DNA of 64,000 bases from an uncultured Bacteroidota bacterium (GTDB lineage: Bacteria; Bacteroidota; Bacteroidia; 2-12-FULL-35-15): NCBI GenBank assembly GCA_903847205.1, contig CAINDA010000027.1, positions 18,490 through 82,489 on the forward strand, written 5' to 3'. Shown piece by piece: positions 1 through 9,089 of the stretch. Both the position numbers and the translations under genes were made by a program. Under the pieces are notes generated by a model, which searched no databases, was not told the DNA's origin, and was given only the letters and a program-made list of their open reading frames with translations. Position 1 is the first letter of the stretch, and every line of letters begins with the position of its first letter.

Positions 1-502
1 AAATATTTCTTATTCCTATACTGATATTCCATATAATATTATTAAAAGTTCGATTGCTTTTTTTTTAAATGAGGTGCTCTACAAAGCAGTAAAAGAACAG
101 CATTCGGATGAAAATTTATTTGAATACATAAAAAATTCATTGCAGCTTCTGGATTTAAAACAGGACAACTGTTCTAATTTTCACATCTTTTTTATGATTC
201 AGTTAAGCCGTTACCTGGGGTTTTTTCCGCAGGGAAAATACAGCAGCGACACTTCCCTTTTCGATTTGCTCGAAGGCCGTTTTATAAGCTCTCTGCCCAA
301 TCATCAGCTTTATTTAACAGGGCAGTACAGCATTTTACTGAATGATTTTATTACAGCCGGGGCTGATACAATTCATCAGATGAAGATTGATAAAAATCAG
401 CGTAAGCAGCTGCTGGAGTATTTAATTAAATTCTACCAGCTGCATATTGCATCATTCGGAGAGATAAAATCGCTTGAAATATTGGAGCAGGTAATTGCCT
501 GA
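1..502 (+). CDS. recO: DNA repair protein RecO, C-terminal part (5' end outside window)
   Basis: The reading frame is open from base 2 to the stop at 502, so the gene begins before the window. RecO helps RecR load RecA on SSB-coated DNA in the RecF pathway of recombinational repair. The visible part is the helical C-terminal region, with the stretch FFLNEVLYKAVKE, then NLFEYI and LQLLDL, then QLSRYLGFFPQG, which is the pattern of Bacteroidota RecO. No zinc-finger cysteines are seen, as is common in this phylum. A GTG at 74 could be taken as a start, but conserved residues run upstream of it, so it is internal. The stop lies 3 bases from the convergent SpoIID-like gene. The identification is from family memory and is fairly confident. 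Confidence 0.82.
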   Translation, partial: NISYSYTDIPYNIIKSSIAFFLNEVLYKAVKEQHSDENLFEYIKNSLQLLDLKQDNCSNFHIFFMIQLSRYLGFFPQGKYSSDTSLFDLLEGRFISSLPNHQLYLTGQYSILLNDFITAGADTIHQMKIDKNQRKQLLEYLIKFYQLHIASFGEIKSLEILEQVIA

Positions 503-505
503 GTT

Positions 506-1672
506 TTATTCCTGTTTAAAATAGCTTAAGGCCGAAATATCCACAAGGTTCACATCTTTATAATAAAAGTGCAGAATGTCTTCATAGGAATATTTTAATC
601 GTGCCATCTGCATGGCTCCTTCCTGACAAAGCCCTACACCGTGGCCGTAACCACGTCCTGAAAATTTCACCGAATCTCCGATACGTTCAATTGAGAAATA
701 GGTTGATTTTAACTTAAAATCTGCTCGGATAATTTTGAGCGGAATTTTTAAATCTTTATCTGTGAAATAAACAGAGCGGCCATAGGACTGAGAAAAAGAT
801 TTGGCATTATTTAAACTGTCAACAATAGGATATTTACGTTTCAGCTGTAAGTATGCTTTCCAATCTTCAAGCGGAATCGACCGCTGCCAGCGGGCCTGGC
901 TCTGATTCAAACAAAAAGTGTCTTTCACAGATTTTAAATAAGTAGTTGACATGGCCCAAACATCCTGCGAATTGCAGGTTTCGCCGCCACAGTTGGAATG
1001 AAAGGCCGCTGTAATCAAATTGAGGTTATTATCCACCACCACTAATCCTTTTGTGCTGAGTACAGCTTTAACAATATTATCCTCATTCGCTCTGCTGGAA
1101 TAGGCCTGGCAGTGCACATCGTCGCAGACTTCAAAGCCTTCAGAAGTATGGCGTGTGAGATGTGTTAATAAATAGGTGCGGCATAAAATTGCCTGAAGTT
1201 TATAATATTCTAAACTTGTTCCGCGCCCGGCTTCTGATTCAACAACGCCGGCGATATAGTTTTCTAAATCAACTTTGTTGATAAGCAGAAACTGTTTTTT
1301 ATCAGGGCTGAGTGAAATTTCGAGATTGTTATCATACGTGCGGACCTTGCTTGCCGGGATTACAGATTTAATTTTAAATGCAGCGTACGACTCTTTTGAA
1401 ACCATTTTTAAACCTGCAAATTTTCCAAGGTCTCGCTCAAATGTTTTCAGACGGATGGAATCACCTTCAATACTCATTTGAAAAATTCCGGAAGGGTCGC
1501 AGTCACCAAGAAGCTGGCCGTCGGCATAAACGAAATAACTGCATCCTAAAGGAGAGAAAATAAATGTGCTTATTATTTTTGTAGTTAAAATCCGCACGCT
1601 TACAGTTGCTGCGTTTGAATAACAGGCAAAAAACAGAAACACTAAAAGAAGTATGATTTTATTTTTTTTCAT
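506..1672 (-). CDS. SpoIID/LytB domain protein, exported
   Basis: This 388-residue protein starts with a signal peptide (MKKNKIILLLVFLFFACYSN). Residues about 134-230 carry the SpoIID core, including VDLENYIAGVVESE and FHSNCGG. Near the C-terminus (338-353) is the hallmark SGRGYGHGVGLCQEGA. In Bacillus, SpoIID is a lytic transglycosylase acting on denuded glycan strands; non-sporulating Bacteroidota carry homologues of unproven role, presumably in peptidoglycan turnover in the periplasm. Cysteines near 183-189, 228, 233 and 254 could form disulfides. The gene is convergent with recO and is the last in a leftward group after lpxB, with 139 bases between holding a dispersed repeat. Family assignment is strong; the exact enzymatic role is inference. 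Confidence 0.85.
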   Translation of the reverse strand: MKKNKIILLLVFLFFACYSNAATVSVRILTTKIISTFIFSPLGCSYFVYADGQLLGDCDPSGIFQMSIEGDSIRLKTFERDLGKFAGLKMVSKESYAAFKIKSVIPASKVRTYDNNLEISLSPDKKQFLLINKVDLENYIAGVVESEAGRGTSLEYYKLQAILCRTYLLTHLTRHTSEGFEVCDDVHCQAYSSRANEDNIVKAVLSTKGLVVVDNNLNLITAAFHSNCGGETCNSQDVWAMSTTYLKSVKDTFCLNQSQARWQRSIPLEDWKAYLQLKRKYPIVDSLNNAKSFSQSYGRSVYFTDKDLKIPLKIIRADFKLKSTYFSIERIGDSVKFSGRGYGHGVGLCQEGAMQMARLKYSYEDILHFYYKDVNLVDISALSYFKQE

Positions 1673-1742
1673 TATATAATTCTAATCAGTGCTTCTAGTT
1701 TTTGTAATTTTTAATTTAAAAATCTTATCGTTATAAATACAG

Positions 1743-1802
1743 CTTTGCGTCTTTGCGTCTTTGCGGTGATAATTTTTTCCTCTAAGGCGCCAAGACACAG
1801 AG
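1743..1802. repeat. Dispersed CTTTGCGT-type repeat
   Basis: Between lpxB and the SpoIID-like gene there are three tandem steps of TTTGCGTC (1743-1766), followed by CTAAGGCGCCAAGACACAG. A related inverted pair lies at 5899-6000. Short repeats of this kind are scattered in intergenic DNA of many uncultured Bacteroidota. Their function is unknown. Confidence 0.5.
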
Positions 1803-1811
1803 TTTAAATTG

Positions 1812-2921
1812 TTAAAGTTTGTTTTGATTTAAATATGCAATCATTAATTCAGCAGTTTTTTTTGATGCTCCTGCACCGCCTAATTTTGTTGTAAGTTCGG
1901 AGTAATCGGTAATTATTTTTTTACGCGTTTCGGTGTTTAATAATTTATCAAGTTCTGATTTAAGATTGTTTTCGATCAATTCATTTTGAATTAATTCTTT
2001 CACTATTTCTTTATCCATTATCAGGTTAACCAATGAAATGAATTTAACTTTTACCAGCTGTTTGGCAATTGCAAATGAAATTGCACCGCCTTTATAACAG
2101 ACTACTTCGGGTACACCGAACAATGCAGTTTCCAGCGTAGCAGTGCCGGAAGTAACTAATGCTGCTTCTGCTTTTTGCAATAACTGGTATGTTTGGTTAT
2201 AAACAATTTTGACATCTGCATCAGCTATAAATGTCTGATAAAATTCTTTGGTCTGCGATGGCGCACCTGCAATTATAAATGTATAATTTTTATAATACTT
2301 CTGCATGGAAAGCATCAAAGGAAGCATCACCGCAATCTCTTGTTTACGGCTGCCGGGAAGCAGGGCAATAATTGGTCTGCCTTCATCAAAAGAAAATCTG
2401 GCAGGCTGTTTAGAATAATTATCAACGGCATCCAGAAGGGGATGCCCGACAAAATCAACAGTATAATCAAAGCGCTGGTAAAACTCTTTTTCAAAAGGAA
2501 GGATCACAAACATTTTGTCAACCACACGTTTTATTTTATGAACGCGGGATTGTTTCCAGGCCCAGATCTGCGGTGAAATATAATAGAAAACTTTTATTCC
2601 GGCGCTTTTTGCAAACGCTGCAATGCGAAGATTAAATCCCGGATAATCCACTAAAATTAGTACGTCGGGCTTGTACTGCGAAATATCTTTTTTACAAAAA
2701 TCGACATTGCGGAGAATGGTGCGAAGATTCATAAGCACTTCCGTGAAGCCCATAAACGCCAGCTCTCGGTAGTGTTTTACCAAATCAGCTCCCTGCTCTT
2801 TCATCAAATCTCCGCCCCAGCAGCGAAAAGCTGCATCCTTATCCAGAATATGCAGCTCTTTCATTAAGTTGGAGGCGTGTAAATCACCTGATGCTTCCCC
2901 GGCAATGATATAATACTTCAT
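1812..2921 (-). CDS. lpxB: Lipid-A-disaccharide synthase
   Basis: LpxB joins UDP-2,3-diacylglucosamine and 2,3-diacylglucosamine-1-phosphate to make the lipid A disaccharide at the inner membrane (GT19 family). The 369-residue length is normal. Motifs in order are GEASGDLH (8-15), VDYPGFN (91-97), SPQIWAWKQSR (116-126), FVGHPLLD (157-164), LLPGSRKQEI (187-196) and TSGTATLE (257-264), all typical of LpxB. The start MKYYIIAGEASGD gives the usual short N-terminus. A small membrane-protein gene lies 7 bases upstream and surE follows, so the three probably form one leftward unit. The presence of lpxB shows a lipopolysaccharide-bearing outer membrane. Confidence 0.95.
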   Translation of the reverse strand: MKYYIIAGEASGDLHASNLMKELHILDKDAAFRCWGGDLMKEQGADLVKHYRELAFMGFTEVLMNLRTILRNVDFCKKDISQYKPDVLILVDYPGFNLRIAAFAKSAGIKVFYYISPQIWAWKQSRVHKIKRVVDKMFVILPFEKEFYQRFDYTVDFVGHPLLDAVDNYSKQPARFSFDEGRPIIALLPGSRKQEIAVMLPLMLSMQKYYKNYTFIIAGAPSQTKEFYQTFIADADVKIVYNQTYQLLQKAEAALVTSGTATLETALFGVPEVVCYKGGAISFAIAKQLVKVKFISLVNLIMDKEIVKELIQNELIENNLKSELDKLLNTETRKKIITDYSELTTKLGGAGASKKTAELMIAYLNQNKL

Positions 2922-2928
2922 CAGATAA

Positions 2929-3225
2929 CTACGTGTAAAATTTCAAGAAAACAACAATGCCGGCCCATATAAATGTAGAAGCAATTACACCGCGCGTTGC
3001 TTTATATTTTTCTTTATTGATAAATAAATAGAATAGAACAAGGTTGGCCAGAACGCATAAAGTAATTACCGGCGTATATATATCGCCCAGCTGCATATAA
3101 TTAATAAATTTCCGGATTGATAAAAACCGGAAGTTGATTAAATAATAGCCGACAAAAGCTATAAAGGGTGCAAACAAGCCGAATAGAGCTCCGATCAAGG
3201 TTTTATCAAAATCAATATTTTTCAT
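2929..3225 (-). CDS. Small membrane protein of the lpxB-surE cluster
   Basis: This 98-residue protein has three hydrophobic segments (about 10-30, 50-70 and 78-95) joined by short charged turns, and starts MKNIDFDKTLIGALFG. It sits 7 bases before lpxB and 94 bases after surE on the same strand. Small membrane proteins between surE and lpxB recur in Bacteroidota, so it is likely a conserved cluster member. No catalytic motif is visible and I cannot assign a function. An envelope or lipid A-related role is a guess from position only. Confidence 0.7.
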   Translation of the reverse strand: MKNIDFDKTLIGALFGLFAPFIAFVGYYLINFRFLSIRKFINYMQLGDIYTPVITLCVLANLVLFYLFINKEKYKATRGVIASTFIWAGIVVFLKFYT

Positions 3226-3319
3226 TTACTGCGAATTACGAATTTTATCGAATTACGAATCTGTGTTTTAAATTGTCTGCTTTTGCTTAATAGCTAATTG
3301 CCTGTTGCCTGTTTTTTTT

Positions 3320-4093
3320 CTACAATTTCCATCCTGTTAACCCTTTTATTGCAGCATGTGCAGTCATATCAAATTGAGTAGGAACAACCGATACATAATT
3401 ATTTTCCAATGCCCAGATATCAGTATCTTTTTCGCCGGCATCAAAATTCTCGAATTTGCCTGTGAGCCAGTAATACGGTTGTCCGCTTGGATCGAAGCGT
3501 TTATCGAATTCTTCAATCCAGTTGGCTTTTGCCTGACGGCATATTTTTATTCCTTTTATTAATTCTGATTTCAGCTTTGGAATATTCACATTCAAACAGA
3601 CACTGCGTGGCAGACCGCTCGTTAATACTTTCTGCGCAATGGTTTTAACAATTTTTTTTGCAGCAGTAAAATCTGCATTTATCGAGGTATCAGAAAGTGA
3701 AAAACCAATTGATGGAATTCCTTCAATTGCTCCTTCTACTGCTGCCGACATTGTTCCTGAATAAATTACATTGATGGATGAATTGGTTCCATGGTTAATA
3801 CCTGACACGCATAAATCGGGTTTGCGGTGGGTAATTATATTAACTGCAAATTTTACACAGTCAACAGGGGTGCCGGTACAGCCGTATTCTTCTTTTACAT
3901 TATATATTTTAGATTTATGAATACGCAATGTTGAATTAATTGTAATTGCATGTCCCATCCCTGACTGTGCTTTATCAGGAGCCACTACCACCACATCTCC
4001 TAAGGTTTTCATTACTTCAATCAATGCGGCGATGCCTGGTGCGGCAATGCCGTCGTCATTGGTTACTAAGATAAGCGGTTTACTTTTTTTCAT
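3320..4093 (-). CDS. surE: 5'/3'-nucleotidase SurE
   Basis: SurE is a metal-dependent nucleoside monophosphatase of stationary-phase survival. The 257-residue product shows NDDG (12-15), which holds the metal-binding aspartates, SGMGHAIT (44-51), SGINHGTN (97-104) and YSGTMSAA (111-118). I chose the ATG at 4093 (MKKSKPLILVTNDDG). The longer open frame to 4153 adds 20 residues, runs through a perfect 20-bp palindrome (4116-4135) and has no family support. A TATTTTTG sequence at 4099-4106 on the minus strand could be a -7 element; if so the leader would be almost absent. The gene heads the surE-membrane protein-lpxB group. Confidence 0.93.
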   Translation of the reverse strand: MKKSKPLILVTNDDGIAAPGIAALIEVMKTLGDVVVVAPDKAQSGMGHAITINSTLRIHKSKIYNVKEEYGCTGTPVDCVKFAVNIITHRKPDLCVSGINHGTNSSINVIYSGTMSAAVEGAIEGIPSIGFSLSDTSINADFTAAKKIVKTIAQKVLTSGLPRSVCLNVNIPKLKSELIKGIKICRQAKANWIEEFDKRFDPSGQPYYWLTGKFENFDAGEKDTDIWALENNYVSVVPTQFDMTAHAAIKGLTGWKL

Positions 4094-4115
4094 CAAAACA
4101 AAAATACTCATTATA

Positions 4116-4135
4116 AATCCCGCATATGCGGGATT
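4116..4135. repeat. Perfect 20-bp palindrome, possible terminator hairpin
   Basis: AATCCCGCATATGCGGGATT is its own reverse complement. It lies between the end of the efflux operon and surE, both leftward. The stem is GC-rich in the middle and an AT/T-rich stretch follows on the minus strand, so it may terminate efflux-operon transcripts. An operator for surE is the alternative. Confidence 0.5.
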
Positions 4136-4263
4136 GACCAAAAATACATCCACATTTAATTGTTGATAAAATATCTGGAAGGATTAGTTCTTACTCGAGT
4201 TATTTGAGGAAGGGCGGGGGAGGAGGAGGGATAAATTCAATTTATTTTAAACCCCACCCTGAC

Positions 4264-5844
4264 CTAATGATCCGAAACAATTTTTGCTTTAGCGCCTTTT
4301 TTATAACGGATCAAAAATACAACCGGAATACAAATTAGTATTGCAATGCCGACTGTGAAAAACCCCTGAGTATAGCTGACCATTGCCTGCTGCTTATACA
4401 GCATGCCTTCAATAGTTTTATAGGCAAGAGATTCTGCATCACCTGAGGAATAACCTTTCGAAATAAAATTTTGGGTAAGTGCCGATATCCTTTCTGCCGC
4501 TAAACTGCTGTATTCGCTGATATATCCAAGCATACTTCCCCGTACATCAGCATTTTTATGGGATAAAAAAACATTTATTAAAGCAATGCCCACTGCGCCG
4601 CCCAGCTGACGAATCATATTTGCCAAACCTATTGCCTGGGCTAAATCTTTTCCGCGAAGGCCTGCCACAGCTAATGACAATATCGGCGACATCATAAATG
4701 CCAGCCCTATGCCGCGAAGGACAAAGGGGAAATAAAAATTATTTGCACTTGAATCAGGCGAGGCAAAAGAAAGCATCATTAAAAAAATAAAAGTTATGCC
4801 TATACCGATAATAATTATTGTTTTAGGATTAGAGCCTTTCCCTAAAAGTTTGGCAACCATCGGCATTGCAAAGGCTGAACACAAAGCGCTCGGAATCATA
4901 AATATGCCGGTATCAGTGGCTGTCCACCCCAGGGATATCTGGGCGAACAAAGGAAAAATAAAAACAGTGCCGAAGAGCAGGAAACCCAGCATAAAATTCA
5001 TGATGCTTCCCATTGCAAGGTTATAATTTTTATAAAGTCGGATATTTACTGCAGGGTAATCAATGGATAATTCCCTGTAAATAAAGGCAATCAACCCAAC
5101 TAAAGCAGTAATTGAAAACACAATAATGTCATTACTTTCGAACCAATCTTCGGAGGTGCCTTCTTCCAAAACATATTGCAGTGAACCAATAGCAATAATT
5201 AAAAAAAGAATTCCCCACCAGTCAATTTTCCTCGGCTTTTTTGCGCCTATCATGTCGGTCACAAAGGTCCATGACAAGATAGAAGCCACAATACCGATAG
5301 GAATATTTATAAAGAAAATCCAGTGCCATGAAAAATTATCGGTGATATAGCCTCCCAGCGCCGGACCAAAGGTTGGTCCCATAATTATTCCCATTCCGAA
5401 AATAGCACTTGCTGTACTTATTTTCTCAGGAGGAAATGCGCCGATAATAATAGACTGCCCTGTAGATAATAAACCGCCGCCGCCTAAGCCCTGCACAAAG
5501 CGCCAAAACACCAATGTCCATAAATTAGTGGACAAGCCGCACATCAGTGATGAAAAAGTAAATATGAGAACTGATGCAGTGAAATATGTTTTTCTTCCGA
5601 ACAAATCGGACAACATGCTTGTGAGCGGAATAATAATAACATTTGAAATCGCGTAGGCTGTTATAACCCATGCAATCTCTGTTGTTGTGGCGCCGATGTT
5701 ACCGCTTATTTCGCGTAATGAAACATTTACAACTGTGGTATCAATCAATTCTAAAATGGCACAGCTGATGGCCGTAATAATTAAAATCCATTTTTCTGCA
5801 CCTGTCGGGTAAACAATAGGCGGATGAAGTGCTTGGTTTTTCAA
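4264..5844 (-). CDS. EmrB/QacA-type drug:H+ antiporter (MFS DHA2, 14 TM)
   Basis: This 526-residue inner-membrane transporter matches the DHA2 family in length and in about 14 hydrophobic segments. Family motifs are LIDTTVVNVSL (33-43), SDLFGRK (79-85), GPTFGPALGGYI (156-167) and WHWIFFINIPIG (173-184). In EmrAB-TolC systems this subunit moves drugs into a periplasmic adaptor and on to an outer-membrane channel using the proton gradient. Here the adaptor, channel and a TetR regulator lie directly upstream on the same strand, so the four genes make a complete tripartite pump under local control. The gap to the adaptor gene is 171 bases and holds a dispersed inverted repeat. Substrates cannot be read from the sequence. 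Confidence 0.92.
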   Translation of the reverse strand: MKNQALHPPIVYPTGAEKWILIITAISCAILELIDTTVVNVSLREISGNIGATTTEIAWVITAYAISNVIIIPLTSMLSDLFGRKTYFTASVLIFTFSSLMCGLSTNLWTLVFWRFVQGLGGGGLLSTGQSIIIGAFPPEKISTASAIFGMGIIMGPTFGPALGGYITDNFSWHWIFFINIPIGIVASILSWTFVTDMIGAKKPRKIDWWGILFLIIAIGSLQYVLEEGTSEDWFESNDIIVFSITALVGLIAFIYRELSIDYPAVNIRLYKNYNLAMGSIMNFMLGFLLFGTVFIFPLFAQISLGWTATDTGIFMIPSALCSAFAMPMVAKLLGKGSNPKTIIIIGIGITFIFLMMLSFASPDSSANNFYFPFVLRGIGLAFMMSPILSLAVAGLRGKDLAQAIGLANMIRQLGGAVGIALINVFLSHKNADVRGSMLGYISEYSSLAAERISALTQNFISKGYSSGDAESLAYKTIEGMLYKQQAMVSYTQGFFTVGIAILICIPVVFLIRYKKGAKAKIVSDH

Positions 5845-5894
5845 GATTATTGATTAAAAAAGATATAATTTATAAAATATAATGTTTTGTTTTC

Positions 5895-6012
5895 GGCTCG
5901 CAAAGACGCCCAATTTTTTTTCATTTTCACATAACGAACTTCTGTTTTTGTCAAGTAAAGAAACAAAGTTTAACGTTTGTTTTTTATTAGCGTCTTTGCC
6001 CCTTTGCGCGAC
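5895..6012. repeat. Inverted dispersed repeat in the efflux operon
   Basis: CGCAAAGACGC (5899-5909) is matched by GCGTCTTTGC (5990-5999), about 80 bases away. A second nested pair is GTCAAGTAAA (5950-5959) with TTTACTTGAC (6015-6024), the latter covering the stop of the adaptor gene. The core resembles the repeat at 1743. It separates the adaptor and EmrB genes and could affect their relative expression. Confidence 0.45.
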
Positions 6013-6015
6013 ATT

Positions 6016-7116
6016 TTACTTGACGCTTACTTCAACAAATGCGCTTAATCCGGGAAATAAAATATCTATTTTATCTTTTGGATAGTCTGTGATATTGATC
6101 CTCAGCGGGACGCGCTGTGTTACTTTAATAAAATTTCCCGTAGCATTATCAGGCGGAAGCAAAGAAAATTTAGCACCTGTGGCACCTACAAATGATTCTA
6201 CAACGCCTTTTAAGTGGATATCAGGGTATGCATCTAATTTAATTTCTGCCTCCTGTCCGGGTTTTAATTTTTTAAGCTGTGTTTCTTTAAAATTGGCAGT
6301 TATCCATAAATGTTCATTGTCAATAACTGAGCATAATGGCTGGCCGATTGTTATGTACTGCCCTTCATCAACACCTCGTTTTGCCACAATGCCATCGGAA
6401 GGAGCGGTGACAGATGCGTATCCCAGCTGTGTCTGCGCTAATATTAATTCAGCTTCGCGCTGCTTTACCAATGCCTGAGATAATGTAATCAGTGCCTGCT
6501 GCGCTTCTGCCTGTGAGTGTATTCCCTGCGACTGTGCGGCCGAAGATTTATATTGATTTACGGAACCAGTATACTGTGCTGATGCCATATCAAATTCAGC
6601 TTTCGCAGCTTCGTACTGCACTAATGTGGCAGCTTTTGCCTTAAACATTTTCTCCATCCTGTTAAAATCATCTTCGGCTTTTTTTAACCTGGCCTTGGCT
6701 GAATTGCTGGTTTGAGATGATGCTTCAGATGAAAGCACAGCAGCATCAGCATTTTGACTTGTTGCAGCAGCATTATTTTTTACTGAGAGCAGATTTGCCT
6801 TCGCATTTTCCAACGCTGCTTCGGCCTGTGCTGTTCTGGTTTTTAAATCAGTATCATCAATGGTGATAAGCACCTGTCCTTTTTTTACATGTTCATTATC
6901 TTTAAAATGAATTGTTTTAACGTAGCCGGTAACACTTGCCCTTATCGGAACAATATCAGCGTCAAGCTGTGCATTATCAGTAGATTCAAACCCTGCAGCT
7001 TTAATCCAGTATAAAATGGAAGCAATTAAAACTACTGAAAGCACTCCGGCAATAATTGCTATTCGTTTTGATTTGTTTTTTTTAGGTACTTCTTTTTCTG
7101 TGTCCTTTGTTTTCAT
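6016..7116 (-). CDS. HlyD/EmrA-type membrane fusion protein
   Basis: This 366-residue periplasmic adaptor has a charged cytoplasmic N-terminus, one transmembrane helix (about 19-37), then ESTDNAQLDADIVPIRASVTG (44-64), which marks the start of the biotinyl-lipoyl half motif of EmrA proteins. A long alanine- and lysine-rich coiled coil (about 95-210) makes the hairpin that docks on the TolC-type channel. The second lipoyl half follows with APSDGIVAKRGVDEGQYI. The coiled coil is long, as in EmrA rather than in RND adaptors. It is 9 bases from the TolC-like gene and shares the operon with EmrB and TetR. Function is clear; drug specificity is not. Confidence 0.92.
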   Translation of the reverse strand: MKTKDTEKEVPKKNKSKRIAIIAGVLSVVLIASILYWIKAAGFESTDNAQLDADIVPIRASVTGYVKTIHFKDNEHVKKGQVLITIDDTDLKTRTAQAEAALENAKANLLSVKNNAAATSQNADAAVLSSEASSQTSNSAKARLKKAEDDFNRMEKMFKAKAATLVQYEAAKAEFDMASAQYTGSVNQYKSSAAQSQGIHSQAEAQQALITLSQALVKQREAELILAQTQLGYASVTAPSDGIVAKRGVDEGQYITIGQPLCSVIDNEHLWITANFKETQLKKLKPGQEAEIKLDAYPDIHLKGVVESFVGATGAKFSLLPPDNATGNFIKVTQRVPLRINITDYPKDKIDILFPGLSAFVEVSVK

Positions 7117-7125
7117 TTTTTTGTT

Positions 7126-8373
7126 TTAAAAATTATTAATTCCTTTAGAAGTATTATAGCTGGTAATCATATTCATAAGTTTTATCTCATGAATCTTTTG
7201 ATTTAATAAGGCCTGCATTTCTGCATTGAGCTCAGTTAAATAATCAGTAGAAGTTATACTTCCGTTTTCAAGCTGTAATCCAGCTGTAAGTTTAATGTTA
7301 TGGCGCTTTTCGATAATAAGTTTATCTTTTTCAATAATATTTTTTAATGAATTAATCTGCGCAGACTGTGTTGCAAGCTGTGTTTTTAAATTAAATTCAA
7401 ATACTTCTTTTTGAACATCTATCATCTTCCTGCTGATGCTTAGATTCTGCTTTTCATTTGAAATGGAATATAAACTGCTGATATTCCATTTTAAACTTAC
7501 TCCGGCTTCACCGAAGAAACGTACGTTCTGATTCAGGAAATTATATCCGGGCCGTCCGTAATTTTCATCGCCGAAAACTGAAAGTTTAGGCACGGAAATT
7601 TTGGAAGTCAATTTATAACGTGCTTCCACTAAATCTTTCTGAGTACTGAATAGTTTTTCTTCAGGGCGGAGAATATCGTTTCCGGAAGCTGTTGAAATTA
7701 CCGGCTGAATTGGTAAAACAGTGCTGTCTGTAATTGTTTTATTAATGAACATAGCAAGAGATTGATATAATGCATCAATGTTATCTTTTGTTTCAATAAC
7801 CGATTGATCTGTCTTTAATTCTTCCGCTTCAAGTTCATCTAAATTGCTTTGCAGTATCATCCCATTTTGGAGGGATGAAGCAAGTACTGATTTTTTGTTA
7901 TCAATATCGTTTTTGTAGATATTTAATGTTTTTAAATTTTCGCGGCTTAATAAAATATTGCTGTATAATTGATTAACCCTGTCAATGAGTTTATATAATT
8001 CCACTTCGTTTTTGGCTGTTTCGTTAGCTGCATTTAAAGCCTCAATATTTTTTTGCTGTTTAATCTGCCCGCCGTCAAAGAGCATCTGCTCTATGCTCAA
8101 AGAGCCGACATAACTATCCTTAGGGAAAGAAGTTCCTAAAAACGAAATTGCTTCTGACTGGTAAACCGCCTTGGAACTAAAGGAAGTATGAGGAAGCCAG
8201 TTTTTATTTGCTTCGGCAGAATTATTTTTACTTACCTGTTCAATTAAGTTGTTCTGTTTTATTAATGGGTAATTTCTTTTAGCCATTTGAATGCAGGAAT
8301 CGAGCGTTATGATGCTCTTTTGACTAAAAACTGCGCTGGAAACAAATAGTAATAGTAAGGTTAATCGTTTCAT
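7126..8373 (-). CDS. TolC-family outer-membrane efflux channel
   Basis: The 415-residue product has a signal peptide (MKRLTLLLLFVSSAVFSQ) and the repeated helical pattern of outer-membrane efflux proteins: heptad-rich segments such as ALNAANETAKNEVELYKLID and a second half with NLSISRKMIDVQKEVFEF. These form the alpha-barrel tunnel, with beta-strands in the outer membrane. The length is on the short side for TolC proteins but normal for Bacteroidota ones. The gene lies 62 bases after tetR and 9 bases before the adaptor gene, giving the order regulator, channel, adaptor, pump. Confidence 0.9.
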   Translation of the reverse strand: MKRLTLLLLFVSSAVFSQKSIITLDSCIQMAKRNYPLIKQNNLIEQVSKNNSAEANKNWLPHTSFSSKAVYQSEAISFLGTSFPKDSYVGSLSIEQMLFDGGQIKQQKNIEALNAANETAKNEVELYKLIDRVNQLYSNILLSRENLKTLNIYKNDIDNKKSVLASSLQNGMILQSNLDELEAEELKTDQSVIETKDNIDALYQSLAMFINKTITDSTVLPIQPVISTASGNDILRPEEKLFSTQKDLVEARYKLTSKISVPKLSVFGDENYGRPGYNFLNQNVRFFGEAGVSLKWNISSLYSISNEKQNLSISRKMIDVQKEVFEFNLKTQLATQSAQINSLKNIIEKDKLIIEKRHNIKLTAGLQLENGSITSTDYLTELNAEMQALLNQKIHEIKLMNMITSYNTSKGINNF

Positions 8374-8435
8374 TGTATGATTTTATTTCTTTATTAAACC
8401 CTTTCAGGGGGCACTTAAAATAAGATGATTTTATA

Positions 8436-9050
8436 TTATTTACTCAGCGTGTTTTCAACAAATGTTTTCACGGATTGTTTTAATTTATTTGAATTAAAAT
8501 CATTCCAGTCTTTGTGATTAACTTTCAAAACATGCTTAAACAAGGGTGATGCGAGAAACGGGTAAGAACATAATGATTGAAGATTAATTAAAAACATTGA
8601 AGTATCAATTTTTTTTATTTCTCCTTTTGCCACTCCGTCCTCTAATATATTTATAAGGCTTGTTCCCTTTTTGTTTTTTGCAACACTTACTTTCTCCTTA
8701 AATATTTCAGGGTTGATGCTGATTTCCTTAATTATAAACATCGACATCTGAGGGTATTCGGCATAGAAATCGATAATGTTGTCGATATATTTAAAAACCC
8801 TTTGTTTGATGGGTAATGATGAATCAGACAGAACATCCATCTGCTGAAAATACTTTACCAAAGCACCCTCAAAAATTTTATCGAACAGCTTTTCTTTGCT
8901 TCTGAAATAATAATGGAGCAATGCCTTATTAATTCCTGCAGTATCAGCAATATCCTGCATCCTTGCGCCGTACAAACCGTATTTCATAAATACTTCTTTT
9001 GCTGCTTCAAGTATTTTGTCTTCAGTTGGCTGCGCTTTTAATTTCGACAT
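8436..9050 (-). CDS. TetR-family repressor of the efflux operon
   Basis: The 204-residue protein has an N-terminal TetR helix-turn-helix (about 12-58), with the typical ILEAAKEVFMKYG and the recognition helix NKALLHYYFRSKEKLF (41-56). The rest is the all-helical ligand and dimer domain, without a family I can name. It is the first gene of the operon encoding a TolC-EmrA-EmrB pump. A 9+2+9 inverted repeat ends 11 bases before its start codon and overlaps the expected transcription start, which strongly suggests autorepression, with the pump genes relieved together by a ligand. The ligand is unknown. Confidence 0.92.
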   Translation of the reverse strand: MSKLKAQPTEDKILEAAKEVFMKYGLYGARMQDIADTAGINKALLHYYFRSKEKLFDKIFEGALVKYFQQMDVLSDSSLPIKQRVFKYIDNIIDFYAEYPQMSMFIIKEISINPEIFKEKVSVAKNKKGTSLINILEDGVAKGEIKKIDTSMFLINLQSLCSYPFLASPLFKHVLKVNHKDWNDFNSNKLKQSVKTFVENTLSK

Positions 9051-9060
9051 TGATTATACA

Positions 9061-9080
9061 GTTTAACCATTTGGTTAAAC
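9061..9080. promoter_or_regulatory. Putative TetR operator
   Basis: GTTTAACCA-TT-TGGTTAAAC is a perfect inverted repeat of 9-bp arms with a 2-bp centre. It lies just downstream of the -7 element at 9082-9089, so a bound dimer would cover the transcription start of the tetR operon. Size and position fit TetR-family operators. Confidence 0.75.
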
Positions 9081-9081
9081 A

Positions 9082-9089
9082 CAAAAGTA
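9082..9089 (-). promoter_or_regulatory. -7 element of the tetR-efflux operon
   Basis: The minus strand reads TACTTTTG, a match to the Bacteroidota -7 consensus TAnnTTTG. Transcription would start about 7 bases downstream, inside the palindrome at 9061-9080. A -33 TTTG at the ideal spacing is not clear; the nearest is about four bases too close. Confidence 0.55.
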
